NCBI GenBank assembly: GCA_964623625.1
Contig: CAZUUJ010000010.1
Coordinates: 1-64,000, forward strand
DNA length: 64,000 nt
Direction: 5' to 3'
From: CAZLGM01 sp964623625
GTDB lineage: Bacteria > Desulfobacterota > Desulfobulbia > Desulfobulbales > Desulfocapsaceae
Shown: piece by piece, positions 1 to 8,644 of the stretch
Layout of the letters: each line of letters begins with the position of its first letter
Numbering within the stretch: position 1 is the first letter of the stretch
The notes under the pieces: model-generated
Told to the model about the DNA's origin: nothing
The model's database searches: none
What the model saw: only the letters and a program-made list of their open reading frames with translations
Translations under genes and position numbers: made by a program

Positions 1-52
1 ATAAGCTCTTAACGGAGAGATTGTTTTTTCTTGACACTGTCAAACATATCAA

Positions 53-306
53 CCCGGATTATTCATGAACATTTTCTGCAACACATGTTATTTACTTAAA
101 TTCCAGTAAGTTATCTCAGTTTTTATCACTATTATAATATTACACAGTGTGTTTTTAACATTTATACGATTAAAGAAAAATGTTCACCCTTTGGCGAGCC
201 GATCCGGCCGCACCTGCTTTGTCGCTGCACCACTACGCATAGCCAACTATAACGTATTGGTTTGCTTCGCGCATCTGCAGCCGCCTCGACTCGTGAATAA
301 TCCGGG
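53..306. mobile_element. MITE-like element with 16-bp inverted ends
   Basis: The ends CCCGGATTATTCATGA (53-68) and TCGTGAATAATCCGGG (291-306) are inverted copies with one mismatch, enclosing about 220 bp with no coding capacity. The interior is GC-richer on its right half and contains several short interrupted palindromes. No clear target duplication flanks it (ATCAA left, CTAAA right). This fits a non-autonomous transposon whose parent is not in the window. The rest of the 1-491 spacer is AT-rich and shows no gene. Confidence 0.55.
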
Positions 307-491
307 CTAAATAAAAATTAGAGAGCCATTCACATTTTTTATTGAACCGTAACGGTTATCAGATTTTGTTTTATGGGTTATTGAAATGAAAGGGGTTGTC
401 GTCCTTGGGAATTAGGACTATTTTAGTGATATTTTGGGCTTTATGGTACCGAAGAAATGGATAAATCCAAAAGAAAAAAAGAAGAAACAGT

Positions 492-1844
492 ATGGGAAAG
501 AATCAGAAACCAACCATTCTTATAGTCGATGATGAGCAGGTTCACCGGTATATGCTCTCTTCAATGTTTAAAGAATGGGGCTGGCGCTGCGTAGAGGCGG
601 ATGATGGGCTGACTGCGGTAAAAGAGGTGGAAGAACATACCTATGACGCGGTTCTAATGGATGTTCGTATGGCCAGGATGGACGGTAGGGAAGCATTTAC
701 ACGGATTCACGCGATGAAGCCTTCTTTGCCGGTCATTATCATGACCGCTTATTCTTCCGTTGACGATGCTGTTGAGGCAATTCAGCACGGTGCCCACGAT
801 TATTTGACCAAGCCGCTCGATTTTGACCGGTTGCGCCTCACTCTGGAACGGGCGGTTGACCGCCACCAGGTGGAGGAGGAAAAACGTCACAAAAAGCAGG
901 ACGATTCAGAGTTTCAGAGCTCTATTATCGGGTCTTCACAGCCAATGGTCGAATTACTTGAGATGATCGGCTATGTGGCTCCAACTGAGGCCACTGTCCT
1001 GGTTGCCGGTGAATCGGGCACCGGCAAAGAGCTGGTAGCCGAGTCGCTGCATGTTAACAGTGAAAGAAGAGATGGCCCGTTTATTAAGGTAAACTGTGCA
1101 GCCCTGGTAGATTCACTCCTGGAGTCGGAATTGTTTGGGCATGAGAAAGGCGCTTTTACCGGGGCGGATCGTAGGCGTGAAGGCAAATTTGTCCAGGCTG
1201 ATGGCGGTACCCTGTTTCTCGATGAAATCGGGGAAACCTCTCAGGCTATGCAGGTGAAACTGCTTCGGGTTCTCCAGGAACAGGAACTGCAACGGGTTGG
1301 CGGCGAAGAAACCTTGCGAGTTGACGTCAGAATCATCGCAGCGACCAATCGTGATCTTGAAAAAGAAGTGAGAAACAACAAGTTTCGGGAAGACCTCTAT
1401 TACCGTCTCAATGTGGTTATGTTGATTGTACCTCCACTCAGGGAAAGGGGTGACGATATTCCGCGTCTTGTCGATCATTTTGTCAGGATTTTTGCCGAGA
1501 AAAACAGAAAACCGGTGGCCTCTGTTGCTCCCGATTGTATTGAGTTGCTCTGTGGCTATCCATGGCCCGGCAATGTCCGTGAACTGGAGAATGCCATCGA
1601 ACGCGGAGTGATCCTGATGAGGGGGGATCAACTGTCGATCAAGAGCCTGCCGTTACCTATTCAGAAGTTCAGTGAGAAAAAGATCACCACACCTGCCGGA
1701 CAACCGTCATCCCTTCACGAAGCGGAAAAAATCATGATCTTAAAAACCCTCAAAGAGACCGGTGGCAACAAGAGCGAGGCGGCCCGGCGGCTGGGTATTA
1801 CCCGCAAGACTTTACAGAACAAGTTGCAGAAATATAGTAAGTAG
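492..1844 (+). CDS. NtrC-family sigma-54 response regulator
   Basis: A 450-residue enhancer-binding response regulator. An N-terminal receiver domain (about 8-120) has the phosphoacceptor Asp57 in LMDVRM and the conserved Lys107 in YLTKP. The AAA+ domain (about 145-375) has Walker A GESGTGKE (173-180), the sigma-54 contact loop GAFTGA (220-225) and Walker B LFLDEIGE (241-248). A Fis-type helix-turn-helix ends the protein (ARRLGITRKTLQNKL). All catalytic motifs are intact, so it should activate sigma-54 RNA polymerase when phosphorylated. No partner kinase is adjacent, so its signal is unknown. The ATG follows AAAGAAGAAACAGT, a weak ribosome site. It is a formal candidate for the upstream palindromes at 9116-9200, but nothing links them directly. 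Confidence 0.93.
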   Translation: MGKNQKPTILIVDDEQVHRYMLSSMFKEWGWRCVEADDGLTAVKEVEEHTYDAVLMDVRMARMDGREAFTRIHAMKPSLPVIIMTAYSSVDDAVEAIQHGAHDYLTKPLDFDRLRLTLERAVDRHQVEEEKRHKKQDDSEFQSSIIGSSQPMVELLEMIGYVAPTEATVLVAGESGTGKELVAESLHVNSERRDGPFIKVNCAALVDSLLESELFGHEKGAFTGADRRREGKFVQADGGTLFLDEIGETSQAMQVKLLRVLQEQELQRVGGEETLRVDVRIIAATNRDLEKEVRNNKFREDLYYRLNVVMLIVPPLRERGDDIPRLVDHFVRIFAEKNRKPVASVAPDCIELLCGYPWPGNVRELENAIERGVILMRGDQLSIKSLPLPIQKFSEKKITTPAGQPSSLHEAEKIMILKTLKETGGNKSEAARRLGITRKTLQNKLQKYSK

Positions 1845-1877
1845 TCACCTGTGCCCCATCTTTTACGATGGGAGGTA

Positions 1878-2010
1878 CCTGAATCCGTGAGCGCCCGTAG
1901 AAAGTACTCTTAGGGTGCATTGTTCTATAAGGTTAGCGCTGAATGGCCGAATAAATTAAATAATATAAAGATGTTGTTAGATGGATGACAAGTTTCGTCA
2001 CGGGTTTGGG
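1878..2010. mobile_element. Family A element, degenerate copy A1
   Basis: The left end CCTGAATCCGTGAGC (1878-1892) is a perfect family match. The right end GTCACGGGTTTGGG (1997-2010) is a decayed inverted copy. Flanking pentamers AGGTA (1873-1877) and AAGTA (2011-2015) match at four of five positions, like a worn target duplication. It starts 33 bp after the stop of the upstream regulator gene. The remainder of the 1845-2215 spacer holds no gene. Confidence 0.6.
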
Positions 2011-2215
2011 AAGTAGAAAAACCAGCCGATTACAAATCTGTAATTGGTTCAAAGTATGACAAATCATGACGATACAGTGATATTCTGCCTGACGTATTGA
2101 CTTTCTTGATAAAAAAGTGAAAGAGTTGAAAAATAGTCGATATTACTTGTGCGTAGAGACTTTCTCAGGTAAAAGGCGTCTTATTTTTCATTGTATTGAA
2201 TTGGGAGTGTATTGA

Positions 2216-3520
2216 ATGAGAACCAATATTGTTCACATCGGCGCTGGTGAGCTGACATACGAGATCCGAAATATCGTCAATGTCGGTATGAAAATAGAAG
2301 CATTGGGACGGAAGACCAACTGGGAGAATATTGGTGACCCGGTAGCAAAGGGCGAACTTATTCCAGGGTGGATGAAAAAGATCGTTGCCGATGCGGTCAT
2401 GGAGGACAGTACCTATGGATACTGTCATACAAAAGGCGTAATGGCCACCCGCGAATTTATCGCTGCTCAGACCAATGGTCTGGGCGGTGTACAGATTGAC
2501 CCTGAAGATATTATCTTCTTTAACGGGCTGGGAGATGCCATTACCAAAATATTCGGTTTTTTAAAGCGAACGGCCCGGGTGCTGGTTCCGACACCGAGCT
2601 ATACAACCCATTCATCAGCGGAAGCCGCTCATGCGGGTGATGCACCGTTGACCTATCTGCTGGACCCCAACAACCACTGGTACCCCGATCTCGATGATAT
2701 TGAAAAGCATGTGAAATATAATCCCGCTGTTGCAGGTATTCTGATCATCAATCCGGACAACCCGACAGGGGCGGTATATCCGACATGGATTCTTGAAGCC
2801 ATTGTTGATATTGCCAAGCGATATGATCTTTTTCTGATTTGCGATGAGGTCTATCACAATATCGTTTACAACGGAAAGACAACCTCGCCACTCTCCGATG
2901 TGGTTGGTGACGTTCCGGCAATAGCCATGCGGGGTGTATCGAAGGAGATGCCCTGGCCCGGTTCCCGTTGCGGCTGGATCGAGGTGTATAACGGTGATAA
3001 GGATCCGATGTTTGCCAAGTACATTAATTCGATCCTCAACTCAAAAATGGTTGAGGTGTGTTCAACCACTCTGCCGCAGACGGTGTATCCAAAAGTCGTT
3101 TCCCACGAACAGTACCCCGTTTATCTGCAGGAACGAATAGACCGATACGAGAAGTTCTCCAATATCGCATACAATTGCCTCAAAGATGTAAAAGGTGTGG
3201 TGGTTAATCGACCAAACGGTGCTTTTTATATGAGTGTCTGCTTTGTCGAAGGAATTTTGAGCCATCGTCAGACATTGGAGATCAAAAATAAAGAGGTACG
3301 AAAACTGGTTGAATCACTGGTCGCCGCCGAGGGAACCTCACTTGATAAACGTTTTGTCTACTATCTGCTGGGCGCAACCGGGGTGTGCGTGGTACCACTC
3401 AGCTCGTTCGCCACTGATCTTCAGGGCTTTCGGGTAACCCTGCTGGAACGGGATGAGAAGGAATTTTTCAAGATATTCAGGACGATCAGTACCTCAATTG
3501 AGAATTATCTTAAGAGCTAA
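2216..3520 (+). CDS. PLP-dependent class I/II aminotransferase
   Basis: A 434-residue fold-type I aminotransferase. Visible hallmarks are NPDNPTGAVYP, the CDEVYHNI strand with the Asp that pairs with the pyridine nitrogen of PLP, and GVSKEMPWPGSRCGW, which carries the Schiff-base lysine and the phosphate-binding Arg. The family transfers an amino group between an amino acid and a 2-oxo acid; the substrate cannot be read from the sequence. The C-terminal part is longer than in AspC-type enzymes. It stands alone on the plus strand and is followed by a strong terminator. The ATG follows a weak GGGAG (about 2203-2207), so this start is reasonable. Confidence 0.85.
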   Translation: MRTNIVHIGAGELTYEIRNIVNVGMKIEALGRKTNWENIGDPVAKGELIPGWMKKIVADAVMEDSTYGYCHTKGVMATREFIAAQTNGLGGVQIDPEDIIFFNGLGDAITKIFGFLKRTARVLVPTPSYTTHSSAEAAHAGDAPLTYLLDPNNHWYPDLDDIEKHVKYNPAVAGILIINPDNPTGAVYPTWILEAIVDIAKRYDLFLICDEVYHNIVYNGKTTSPLSDVVGDVPAIAMRGVSKEMPWPGSRCGWIEVYNGDKDPMFAKYINSILNSKMVEVCSTTLPQTVYPKVVSHEQYPVYLQERIDRYEKFSNIAYNCLKDVKGVVVNRPNGAFYMSVCFVEGILSHRQTLEIKNKEVRKLVESLVAAEGTSLDKRFVYYLLGATGVCVVPLSSFATDLQGFRVTLLERDEKEFFKIFRTISTSIENYLKS

Positions 3521-3554
3521 AAGTCATCGCCAATAACCGGTTTTTTCCATTTAC

Positions 3555-3597
3555 AAGGCGTCGGATCAAACAGATCCGGCGCCTTTTTTTATTTTTC
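3555..3597 (+). terminator. Rho-independent terminator after the aminotransferase
   Basis: AAGGCGTCGGATC (3555-3567) and GATCCGGCGCCTT (3573-3585) form a 13-bp stem with one mismatch and an AAACA loop, followed by a run of T. It ends the aminotransferase transcript and insulates grpE. Confidence 0.85.
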
Positions 3598-3644
3598 CGT
3601 AGATACGGTTGCCCTGGACAACGTTGTTAATTTTTCCTGGTAAC

Positions 3645-3673
3645 TTGACAACAAAAACCTCTCTACTTATTGT
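3645..3673 (+). promoter_or_regulatory. Candidate sigma-70 promoter for grpE
   Basis: TTGACA (3645-3650), 17 bp, then TATTGT (3668-3673), about 97 bp before the grpE start. The -35 is perfect and the -10 matches 4 of 6. No CIRCE element (TTAGCACTC-N9-GAGTGCTAA) is visible, and hrcA is not upstream. Confidence 0.35.
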
Positions 3674-3769
3674 TGCTTTTGGTTTGGTTCCGATACTGTT
3701 GTTTGAACGGAATCTCACTGAAATAGACCAATTCGGGGTGGAAAGAAGACCTTCAAAAGGAGGGAAAAG

Positions 3770-4360
3770 GTGACTGAAGGGAAGAACAAAGAACAAAAGG
3801 TGGAATCGGTTGACAACGGTGTTGAAGAAGAATTCGCCGCAGAAGCTGAAGTCGATATCGAAGCCGAGACTGAACAGAATCTGAAAAAGGATTACGAAGC
3901 TCTCCTGGAAGAGGTTGAGCTTTATAAAGATAAATTGCTGCGGATGGGCGCCGATTTTGAGAACTGCAAAAAACGGATGGAGCGGGAACAGAGTATGCGG
4001 ATGAAATATGCCGGGGAGCCAGTTCTCAAAGAAATGCTCTATGCCATTGATAATCTCGAACGGGCCATCGACCAGGGAACGGCGGAAGGTGCGAATGCTG
4101 AACAGCACCTAAAAGCCATGCTTGAAGGGGTTGAGCTGACTCATAAACGTTTGCTGGCCGATCTGGAGAAATTTGAAGTAACGGCCATTGAATCGATCGG
4201 TCAGCTGTTTGACCCCAATGTTCATGAAGCAATGACAATGGAAGCAAGCGACGATGTGCCGGCTAACCATGTGATCACCGAGTTTGAAAAGGGGTATTAT
4301 TACAAGGATAGGTTGCTGCGGGCGGCGAAGGTGATAGTCTCTTCCGGCCCAGCTAAGTAA
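3770..4360 (+). CDS. grpE: Nucleotide exchange factor GrpE
   Basis: GrpE releases ADP from DnaK and resets the chaperone cycle. The 196-residue length is typical. The N-terminus is acidic and disordered (about 1-35), followed by the long dimerising helix containing KDYEALLEEVELYKDKLLRM and DFENCKKRMEREQ, then the beta-rich DnaK-contact domain ending in GYYYKDRLLRAAKVIVS. Translation starts at GTG (3770), preceded by a strong AAAAGGAGGG. The dnaK gene follows after an unusually long, repeat-filled 514-bp gap, so grpE and dnaK may be separate transcription units here. hrcA and dnaJ are not in the neighbourhood. Confidence 0.95.
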   Translation: MTEGKNKEQKVESVDNGVEEEFAAEAEVDIEAETEQNLKKDYEALLEEVELYKDKLLRMGADFENCKKRMEREQSMRMKYAGEPVLKEMLYAIDNLERAIDQGTAEGANAEQHLKAMLEGVELTHKRLLADLEKFEVTAIESIGQLFDPNVHEAMTMEASDDVPANHVITEFEKGYYYKDRLLRAAKVIVSSGPAK

Positions 4361-4362
4361 AA

Positions 4363-4468
4363 AAAGTTCTCAAACACTTCATCTGTGAACGATCACGCGA
4401 GAACACATAGGGTGTAGCTATAGTGATCTCACGTGCTTGCTCACAGCTAAAGCACTTGAAAACTTTTT
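4363..4468. repeat. Imperfect 106-bp palindrome behind grpE
   Basis: The left arm AAAAAGTTCTCAAACACTTC continues to TCTGTGA and is matched by the inverted arm TCACAG plus AAGCACTTGAAAACTTTTT ending at 4468. The arms are about 28 nt with several mismatches. The interior has a weaker nested inversion (GATCACGCGAG against CTCACGTGC). It starts 3 bp behind the grpE stop and would fold as a long hairpin in RNA. Confidence 0.5.
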
Positions 4469-4687
4469 AAGCTAAACCTGAGTAGGTGCTGATTGAGATT
4501 TTACAAATTGTGCATACCTGAAGCACTGGGAACCTTTTTACAGTCGGAATTCCTGCAATTTCAAATACAGAATATTTTAGTCCCTTACTTACGACTAAAG
4601 TACTTGAAAACTTTTTCAGGGTAAGTCCGGGTTAGTATTAATTATATATTTATCGATTGTTCGCATCTGAAGCACGGGAATCTTTTT
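4450..4687 (+). repeat. Four spaced copies of AAGCACTTGAAAACTTTTT between grpE and dnaK
   Basis: Degenerate copies lie at 4450-4468, 4521-4539, 4598-4616 and 4670-4687, spaced 71, 77 and 72 bp. Copies 1 and 3 share CTTGAAAACTTTTT; copies 2 and 4 share CTGAAGCAC followed by GGGAA. The array therefore reads as two diverged units of about 98 bp offset by 148 bp. The remaining sequence to 4874 is AT-rich and holds the dnaK leader and ribosome site (AAGGAG). Confidence 0.6.
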
Positions 4688-4874
4688 CGAGTATGAGCTT
4701 CAATGAACTTCAAAAAAAGAAAATAAAGTTCATCGTCATTTCACATAGCTGACTTGACAAACCGGGGAAAATGACAACTGTAAAAGCAGTTGAAAAGCTG
4801 TGGTCAGGGAAATATGGCAGAATAAACAACTCGGAAAAAAAACATCCGATTACTTGATATAAGGAGAAAGAAAG

Positions 4875-6812
4875 ATGGGTAAAATTATTGGAATCGACTT
4901 GGGAACCACCAACTCCTGTGTGGCTATCATGGAAGGTGGTGATCCAAAAGTTATTGCAAATGTGGAAGGAAACAGGACAACACCGTCGATTGTCGCTTTT
5001 GCCGATAATAACGAACGGATGGTCGGCCAGGTAGCCAAACGTCAGGCAGTGACCAATCCGGAACGGACTATTTATGCCTCCAAGCGATTGATCGGCCGAA
5101 AGTTTGTTGATCCTGAAGTAAAGAAATCCATTGAAGTCAGTCCCTTTAAGATCGTTGAAGGAACAAACGGCAGTGTTTCCATCGAAGTCGAAGGCAAGTC
5201 CTATCGTCCGGCGGAAATTTCTGCGATGATTTTGGGTAAAATGAAGCAGACGGCCGAAGAGTATCTCGGAGAAGAGGTTACCGATGCTGTTGTCACCGTT
5301 CCCGCCTACTTTAACGACTCGCAGAGGCAGGCGACCAAGGATGCCGGTAAGATTGCCGGTCTCAATGTTCAGCGGATTATTAATGAGCCGACTGCCGCCT
5401 CTCTTGCCTATGGATTGGATAAGAAGGGTGAAGAAAAAATTGCCGTCTTCGATCTTGGTGGCGGAACGTTTGATATTTCCATCCTTGAAATAGGCGACGG
5501 TGTTTTTGAAGTCAAGTCCACCAACGGTGATACCTTCCTGGGTGGAGAAGATTTCGATATGCGGATCGTCAACTGGCTGGCAGACGAATTCAAGCGTGAG
5601 CAGGGAATCGATCTGCGCAGTGATAAAATGGCTCTGCAACGGCTCAAGGAAGAAGCCGAAAAAGCCAAGATGGAGCTGTCAACAACCAAGGAAACGGATA
5701 TTAATCTGCCCTTTATTACGGCTGACGCTACCGGTCCGAAGCATCTCAACATCAAGCTCTCCAGGGCCAAACTAGAAAGTCTGGTTGAAGACCTTGTTCA
5801 GAGGACAGTCGGTCCCTGCGAGACGGCACTTAAAGACGCAAGTATCTCCAGAGGCGATATTGATGAAGTCATCCTGGTTGGAGGTATGACCAGAATGCCG
5901 ATGGTCCAGGAGAAGGTGAAGGAGATCTTTGGAAAAGAGCCCCATAAGGGTGTTAATCCCGATGAGGTGGTTGCGGTTGGCGCGGCCATTCAGGGCGGCG
6001 TTCTTCAGGGCGATGTCAAAGATGTCCTACTGCTTGATGTTACACCGCTGTCTCTTGGAATTGAGACGCTTGGCGGTGTCACTACCAAACTGATTGAGAA
6101 GAACACAACGGTCCCAACAAAGAAAAGCCAGATCTTTTCCACTGCGGCCGACAATCAGCCGGCGGTTTCGATCCATGTTCTTCAGGGCGAGAGAGAGATG
6201 GCCCAGGACAACAAAACCATCGGCCGATTTGAGTTGACGGACATTCCACCCGCTCCCCGCGGTATACCCCAGATTGAAGTGACCTTTGATCTGGATGCCA
6301 ACGGTATTCTCCATGTTTCAGCCAAAGATCTGGGCACCGGCAAAGAGCAATCCATCCGCATCACAGCCTCTTCAGGATTGACCGAAGAAGAGATAGAGAA
6401 GATGAAGCGTGATGCCGAGCTGCATGCCGATGAGGACAAGAAACGCAAGGAGCTGGTTGAAACAAGGAACCAGGCCGACGGTCTTGTCCATGCAACCGAG
6501 AAAAGTCTCAAAGACCTTGGCGATAAGGTCGATGCTGAAACAAAGGCCAATGTCGAGAAAGAGATTGAAAATGTGAAGAAAGCCCTTGAAGGAGACGATG
6601 TCGATGAAATCAAGTCGGCTGTCGAGGCACTGACCAATGCCTCCCATAAACTGGCTGAGCTGATGTACGCTCAGGCCTCTAAGGAGAATCCGGAGGGCGG
6701 CGCTGGTCCGGGTGCGGCTGGAGGTGCAGCAGGTGGTGCGGCAGGTTCCTCCTCATCTTCCGGTAAGGATGACGACGATGTTGTCGATGCCGATTTTGAA
6801 GAGGTGAAATAG
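4875..6812 (+). CDS. dnaK: Hsp70 chaperone DnaK
   Basis: Full-length 645-residue cytoplasmic Hsp70. The nucleotide-binding domain opens with GKIIGIDLGTTNSCVAIMEG, followed by the phosphate-2 motif VFDLGGGTFDISIL and the adenosine motif VILVGGMTRMPMVQ. The linker DVLLLDVTPLSLGIET leads to the substrate-binding beta domain. A helical lid and a Gly/Ala/Ser-rich tail end in DDDVVDADFEEVK, the usual bacterial terminus. The start ATG follows AAGGAG at a good distance. It works with GrpE, encoded upstream; no dnaJ is present in the window. A terminator follows directly. Confidence 0.98.
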   Translation: MGKIIGIDLGTTNSCVAIMEGGDPKVIANVEGNRTTPSIVAFADNNERMVGQVAKRQAVTNPERTIYASKRLIGRKFVDPEVKKSIEVSPFKIVEGTNGSVSIEVEGKSYRPAEISAMILGKMKQTAEEYLGEEVTDAVVTVPAYFNDSQRQATKDAGKIAGLNVQRIINEPTAASLAYGLDKKGEEKIAVFDLGGGTFDISILEIGDGVFEVKSTNGDTFLGGEDFDMRIVNWLADEFKREQGIDLRSDKMALQRLKEEAEKAKMELSTTKETDINLPFITADATGPKHLNIKLSRAKLESLVEDLVQRTVGPCETALKDASISRGDIDEVILVGGMTRMPMVQEKVKEIFGKEPHKGVNPDEVVAVGAAIQGGVLQGDVKDVLLLDVTPLSLGIETLGGVTTKLIEKNTTVPTKKSQIFSTAADNQPAVSIHVLQGEREMAQDNKTIGRFELTDIPPAPRGIPQIEVTFDLDANGILHVSAKDLGTGKEQSIRITASSGLTEEEIEKMKRDAELHADEDKKRKELVETRNQADGLVHATEKSLKDLGDKVDAETKANVEKEIENVKKALEGDDVDEIKSAVEALTNASHKLAELMYAQASKENPEGGAGPGAAGGAAGGAAGSSSSSGKDDDDVVDADFEEVK

Positions 6813-6837
6813 AATACACTAAGTATCCTACAAAACA

Positions 6838-6878
6838 GGGGAGTGAGGAAAATATTTTCCTTACTCCCTTTTTTTTTG
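6838..6878 (+). terminator. Rho-independent terminator after dnaK
   Basis: GGGGAGTGAGGAAAA pairs with TTTTCCTTACTCCC (to 6868), followed by nine T residues. It lies 26 bp after the dnaK stop. Confidence 0.88.
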
Positions 6879-7020
6879 TTGTATTTGCTGTATGATGGCT
6901 GCCACTTACATATACAAAGATGGAGTATTGTGATGTCGATCATACCATTGAATTGAATGTGATCTGGTAGCAACACCACTTCGATATTCAAACGGTATTA
7001 AATTTAGAAAGAGACATAAT

Positions 7021-7986
7021 ATGAGAATTTTATCTGGAATCCAACCATCGGGACGGCTTCATATTGGCAATTATTTCGGAATGATGCAGACAATGATCTC
7101 CCGAATGGAGAGTTCGGAGCTCTATGTCTTCATTGTTGATCTGCATGCTCTGACATCGGTCCATGACCGGGAAAAACTCTCCAGCGGCACCCTGGAAGCG
7201 GCAGCCGATTTCCTGGCATTGGGGCTCGATCCGGATAAATGCTTCTTCTGGGTTCAGTCGGATGTGCCGGAGGTGTGCGAGTTGACCTGGGTATTGTCGA
7301 CCATTGCCCCCATGGGTCTCATTGAACGTTGTCATTCCTATAAAGACAAGATCGCCAAGGGAGTCATGCCGAGTCATGGGCTGTTTTCATATCCGGTATT
7401 GATGGCCGCCGATATTCTTCTCTACCAGGCCGAGCAGGTGCCAGTGGGCAAAGACCAGAAACAGCACCTGGAAGTGGCCCGTGATCTGGCCCAGAAATTC
7501 AACAACACATTCGGCGACACATTTGTAGTTCCGGAACCGGCCATCAACGAGGCGACCCAGCTTGTTCCGGGAATTGACGGTCAGAAGATGTCGAAATCCT
7601 ACGGCAATACCATTCCCATTTTTGAAGAGGGCAAACCGCTGAAAAAGGTAGTCATGTCCATTGAAACCGACGCGACACCAGTCGAAGAACCAAAAGATCC
7701 CGATACCTGCAATCTTTTTAACATTTTCAAGTTGTTCGCAACCAAGGATCGCCTAAAAGAAGTCCATGACCTGTATGTGAATGGCGGCGCTGCCTATGGT
7801 TACATCAAGCTTGAGTTGCTTGACATGATCAATGATTTCTTCGGTGAGGCCCGCCGGAAAAAGGCGGAGTTTATGGCCGATCCCGAAATGCTGCGCCAGA
7901 TTTTGGATAAGGGAGCCGAGAAGGCTCGGGAGAAGGCTACAGGGACGTTGGATCTGGTACGTGACCGGGTCGGCTTAAAATATTAA
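7021..7986 (+). CDS. trpS: Tryptophanyl-tRNA synthetase
   Basis: Class I aminoacyl-tRNA synthetase charging tRNA-Trp. The N-terminus SGIQPSGRLHIGNYFG contains the HIGH-like HIGN motif, and QKMSKSYGN is the KMSKS ATP-binding loop. The 321-residue length is normal for the short bacterial form. Other family blocks present include YPVLMAADILLYQA and VPVGKDQKQHLE. The ATG is preceded by AAAGAGACATAAT, a weak purine-rich site. The gene is monocistronic between the dnaK terminator and a 658-bp repeat-rich spacer. Confidence 0.96.
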   Translation: MRILSGIQPSGRLHIGNYFGMMQTMISRMESSELYVFIVDLHALTSVHDREKLSSGTLEAAADFLALGLDPDKCFFWVQSDVPEVCELTWVLSTIAPMGLIERCHSYKDKIAKGVMPSHGLFSYPVLMAADILLYQAEQVPVGKDQKQHLEVARDLAQKFNNTFGDTFVVPEPAINEATQLVPGIDGQKMSKSYGNTIPIFEEGKPLKKVVMSIETDATPVEEPKDPDTCNLFNIFKLFATKDRLKEVHDLYVNGGAAYGYIKLELLDMINDFFGEARRKKAEFMADPEMLRQILDKGAEKAREKATGTLDLVRDRVGLKY

Positions 7987-8168
7987 AATCAGGACACTTT
8001 TTTTAAAAAACGATTACCCCAGTTCGTATAGTTTGAGATGATAATGAGTTGAGGGTCCCGACCACAAGGTTTGTAATGAGTTGGTTTCAGGCACCATAAA
8101 ACTGTAGGTGATCACCAGCTCGGAGCCATTTGATCAATCTCCTCTGGACGTTAGTGTAATTGATTAAT

Positions 8169-8335
8169 CTGACCACATAGGATGTTCAGCCTAACACCAG
8201 GTTTTGCCAATCTACTTGCCTAGCCTTCGGTCAAAGATCACTGCTATACAGATGTCAGTATGTTTATTTTTTTTGTATTTCCTACTCTTGGGGCATATTT
8301 GCTCCGTAATCAGTGATCCTTGAAATACACCGACC
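8169..8335 (+). repeat. Family B repeat, copy B1
   Basis: A 167-bp segment from CTGACCACATAGG to CTTGAAATACACCGACC. It aligns over its length with 24991-25159, which is 169 bp long. Shared blocks are a CTGA..AC..CATA start, TCAGC, a CTACTTGCC core, CGGTCAA followed by ATCACTG, and GTGAT..CTTGAAAT at the right. The right part is itself an inverted repeat (TCAAAGATCACTG against CAGTGATCCTTGA). It lies in the 7987-8644 spacer, which has no gene. Confidence 0.55.
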
Positions 8336-8429
8336 AAACTGATAAAACCTCTTTGATCATCTAGGCGCAGAACTCTAGGTAATCAGATTGATTATACTAC
8401 AGAAGTTCAATATACGGTTATTATTGCGC

Positions 8430-8559
8430 AGCGGTTTTACCATAAGCCGTAAAAACCGCCAGCTATGCCGGCGGATAACGCTGCTCATTAAAACATAAGT
8501 GCTTCGCACATTTGCTCCCCGGCTTTGCCGGGAATCAAAGCCACGCGTTTCACGCGTGG
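8430..8559. repeat. Cluster of four short perfect hairpins
   Basis: Successive foldbacks: GCGGTTTT..AAAACCGC (8430-8459), GTGC-TTC-GCAC (8499-8509), CCCGGC-TTT-GCCGGG (8518-8532) and CCACGCG-TTTCA-CGCGTGG (8541-8559). Each has a different stem sequence, and three have T/C-rich loops of 3-5 nt. The hairpin at 8577-8610 follows. No open reading frame of interest covers them. Confidence 0.6.
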
Positions 8560-8576
8560 TTGTTTACTCTACATCA

Positions 8577-8610
8577 AATGGCCTGCAGAGTTATTTTCTG
8601 CAGGCCATTA
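8577..8610 (-). terminator. Strong hairpin, likely 3' end of the small secreted-protein gene
   Basis: AATGGCCTGCAG and CTGCAGGCCATT form a perfect 12-bp stem 35 bp downstream of the minus-strand gene ending at 8645. On the minus strand only a short ATTTG follows, so the U tract is poor; it may act as a stabiliser rather than a classic terminator. Confidence 0.45.
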
Positions 8611-8644
8611 TTAAACAGATAGCTTATGACTTGGTCGAAGTCGA

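Noticed and set aside
1113..1631. 172-codon frame on the minus strand of the NtrC-type regulator gene
   Set aside because: Antisense shadow of a strongly conserved gene, with no start signal or family.
3566..4108. 180-codon frame on the minus strand across grpE
   Set aside because: Antisense to grpE and running through the upstream terminator; shadow frame.
4361..4874. CIRCE or sigma-32 promoter controlling dnaK
   Set aside because: CTTGAAA occurs in the repeats, but no CCCCAT-type -10 at the right distance, and no TTAGCACTC inverted pair.
4710..5639. 309-codon frame antisense to dnaK
   Set aside because: Typical long antisense shadow over dnaK; no independent evidence.
8430..8610. CRISPR array or integron attC series
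   Set aside because: The hairpins differ in sequence, have no regular spacer, and no cas or integron integrase gene is nearby.
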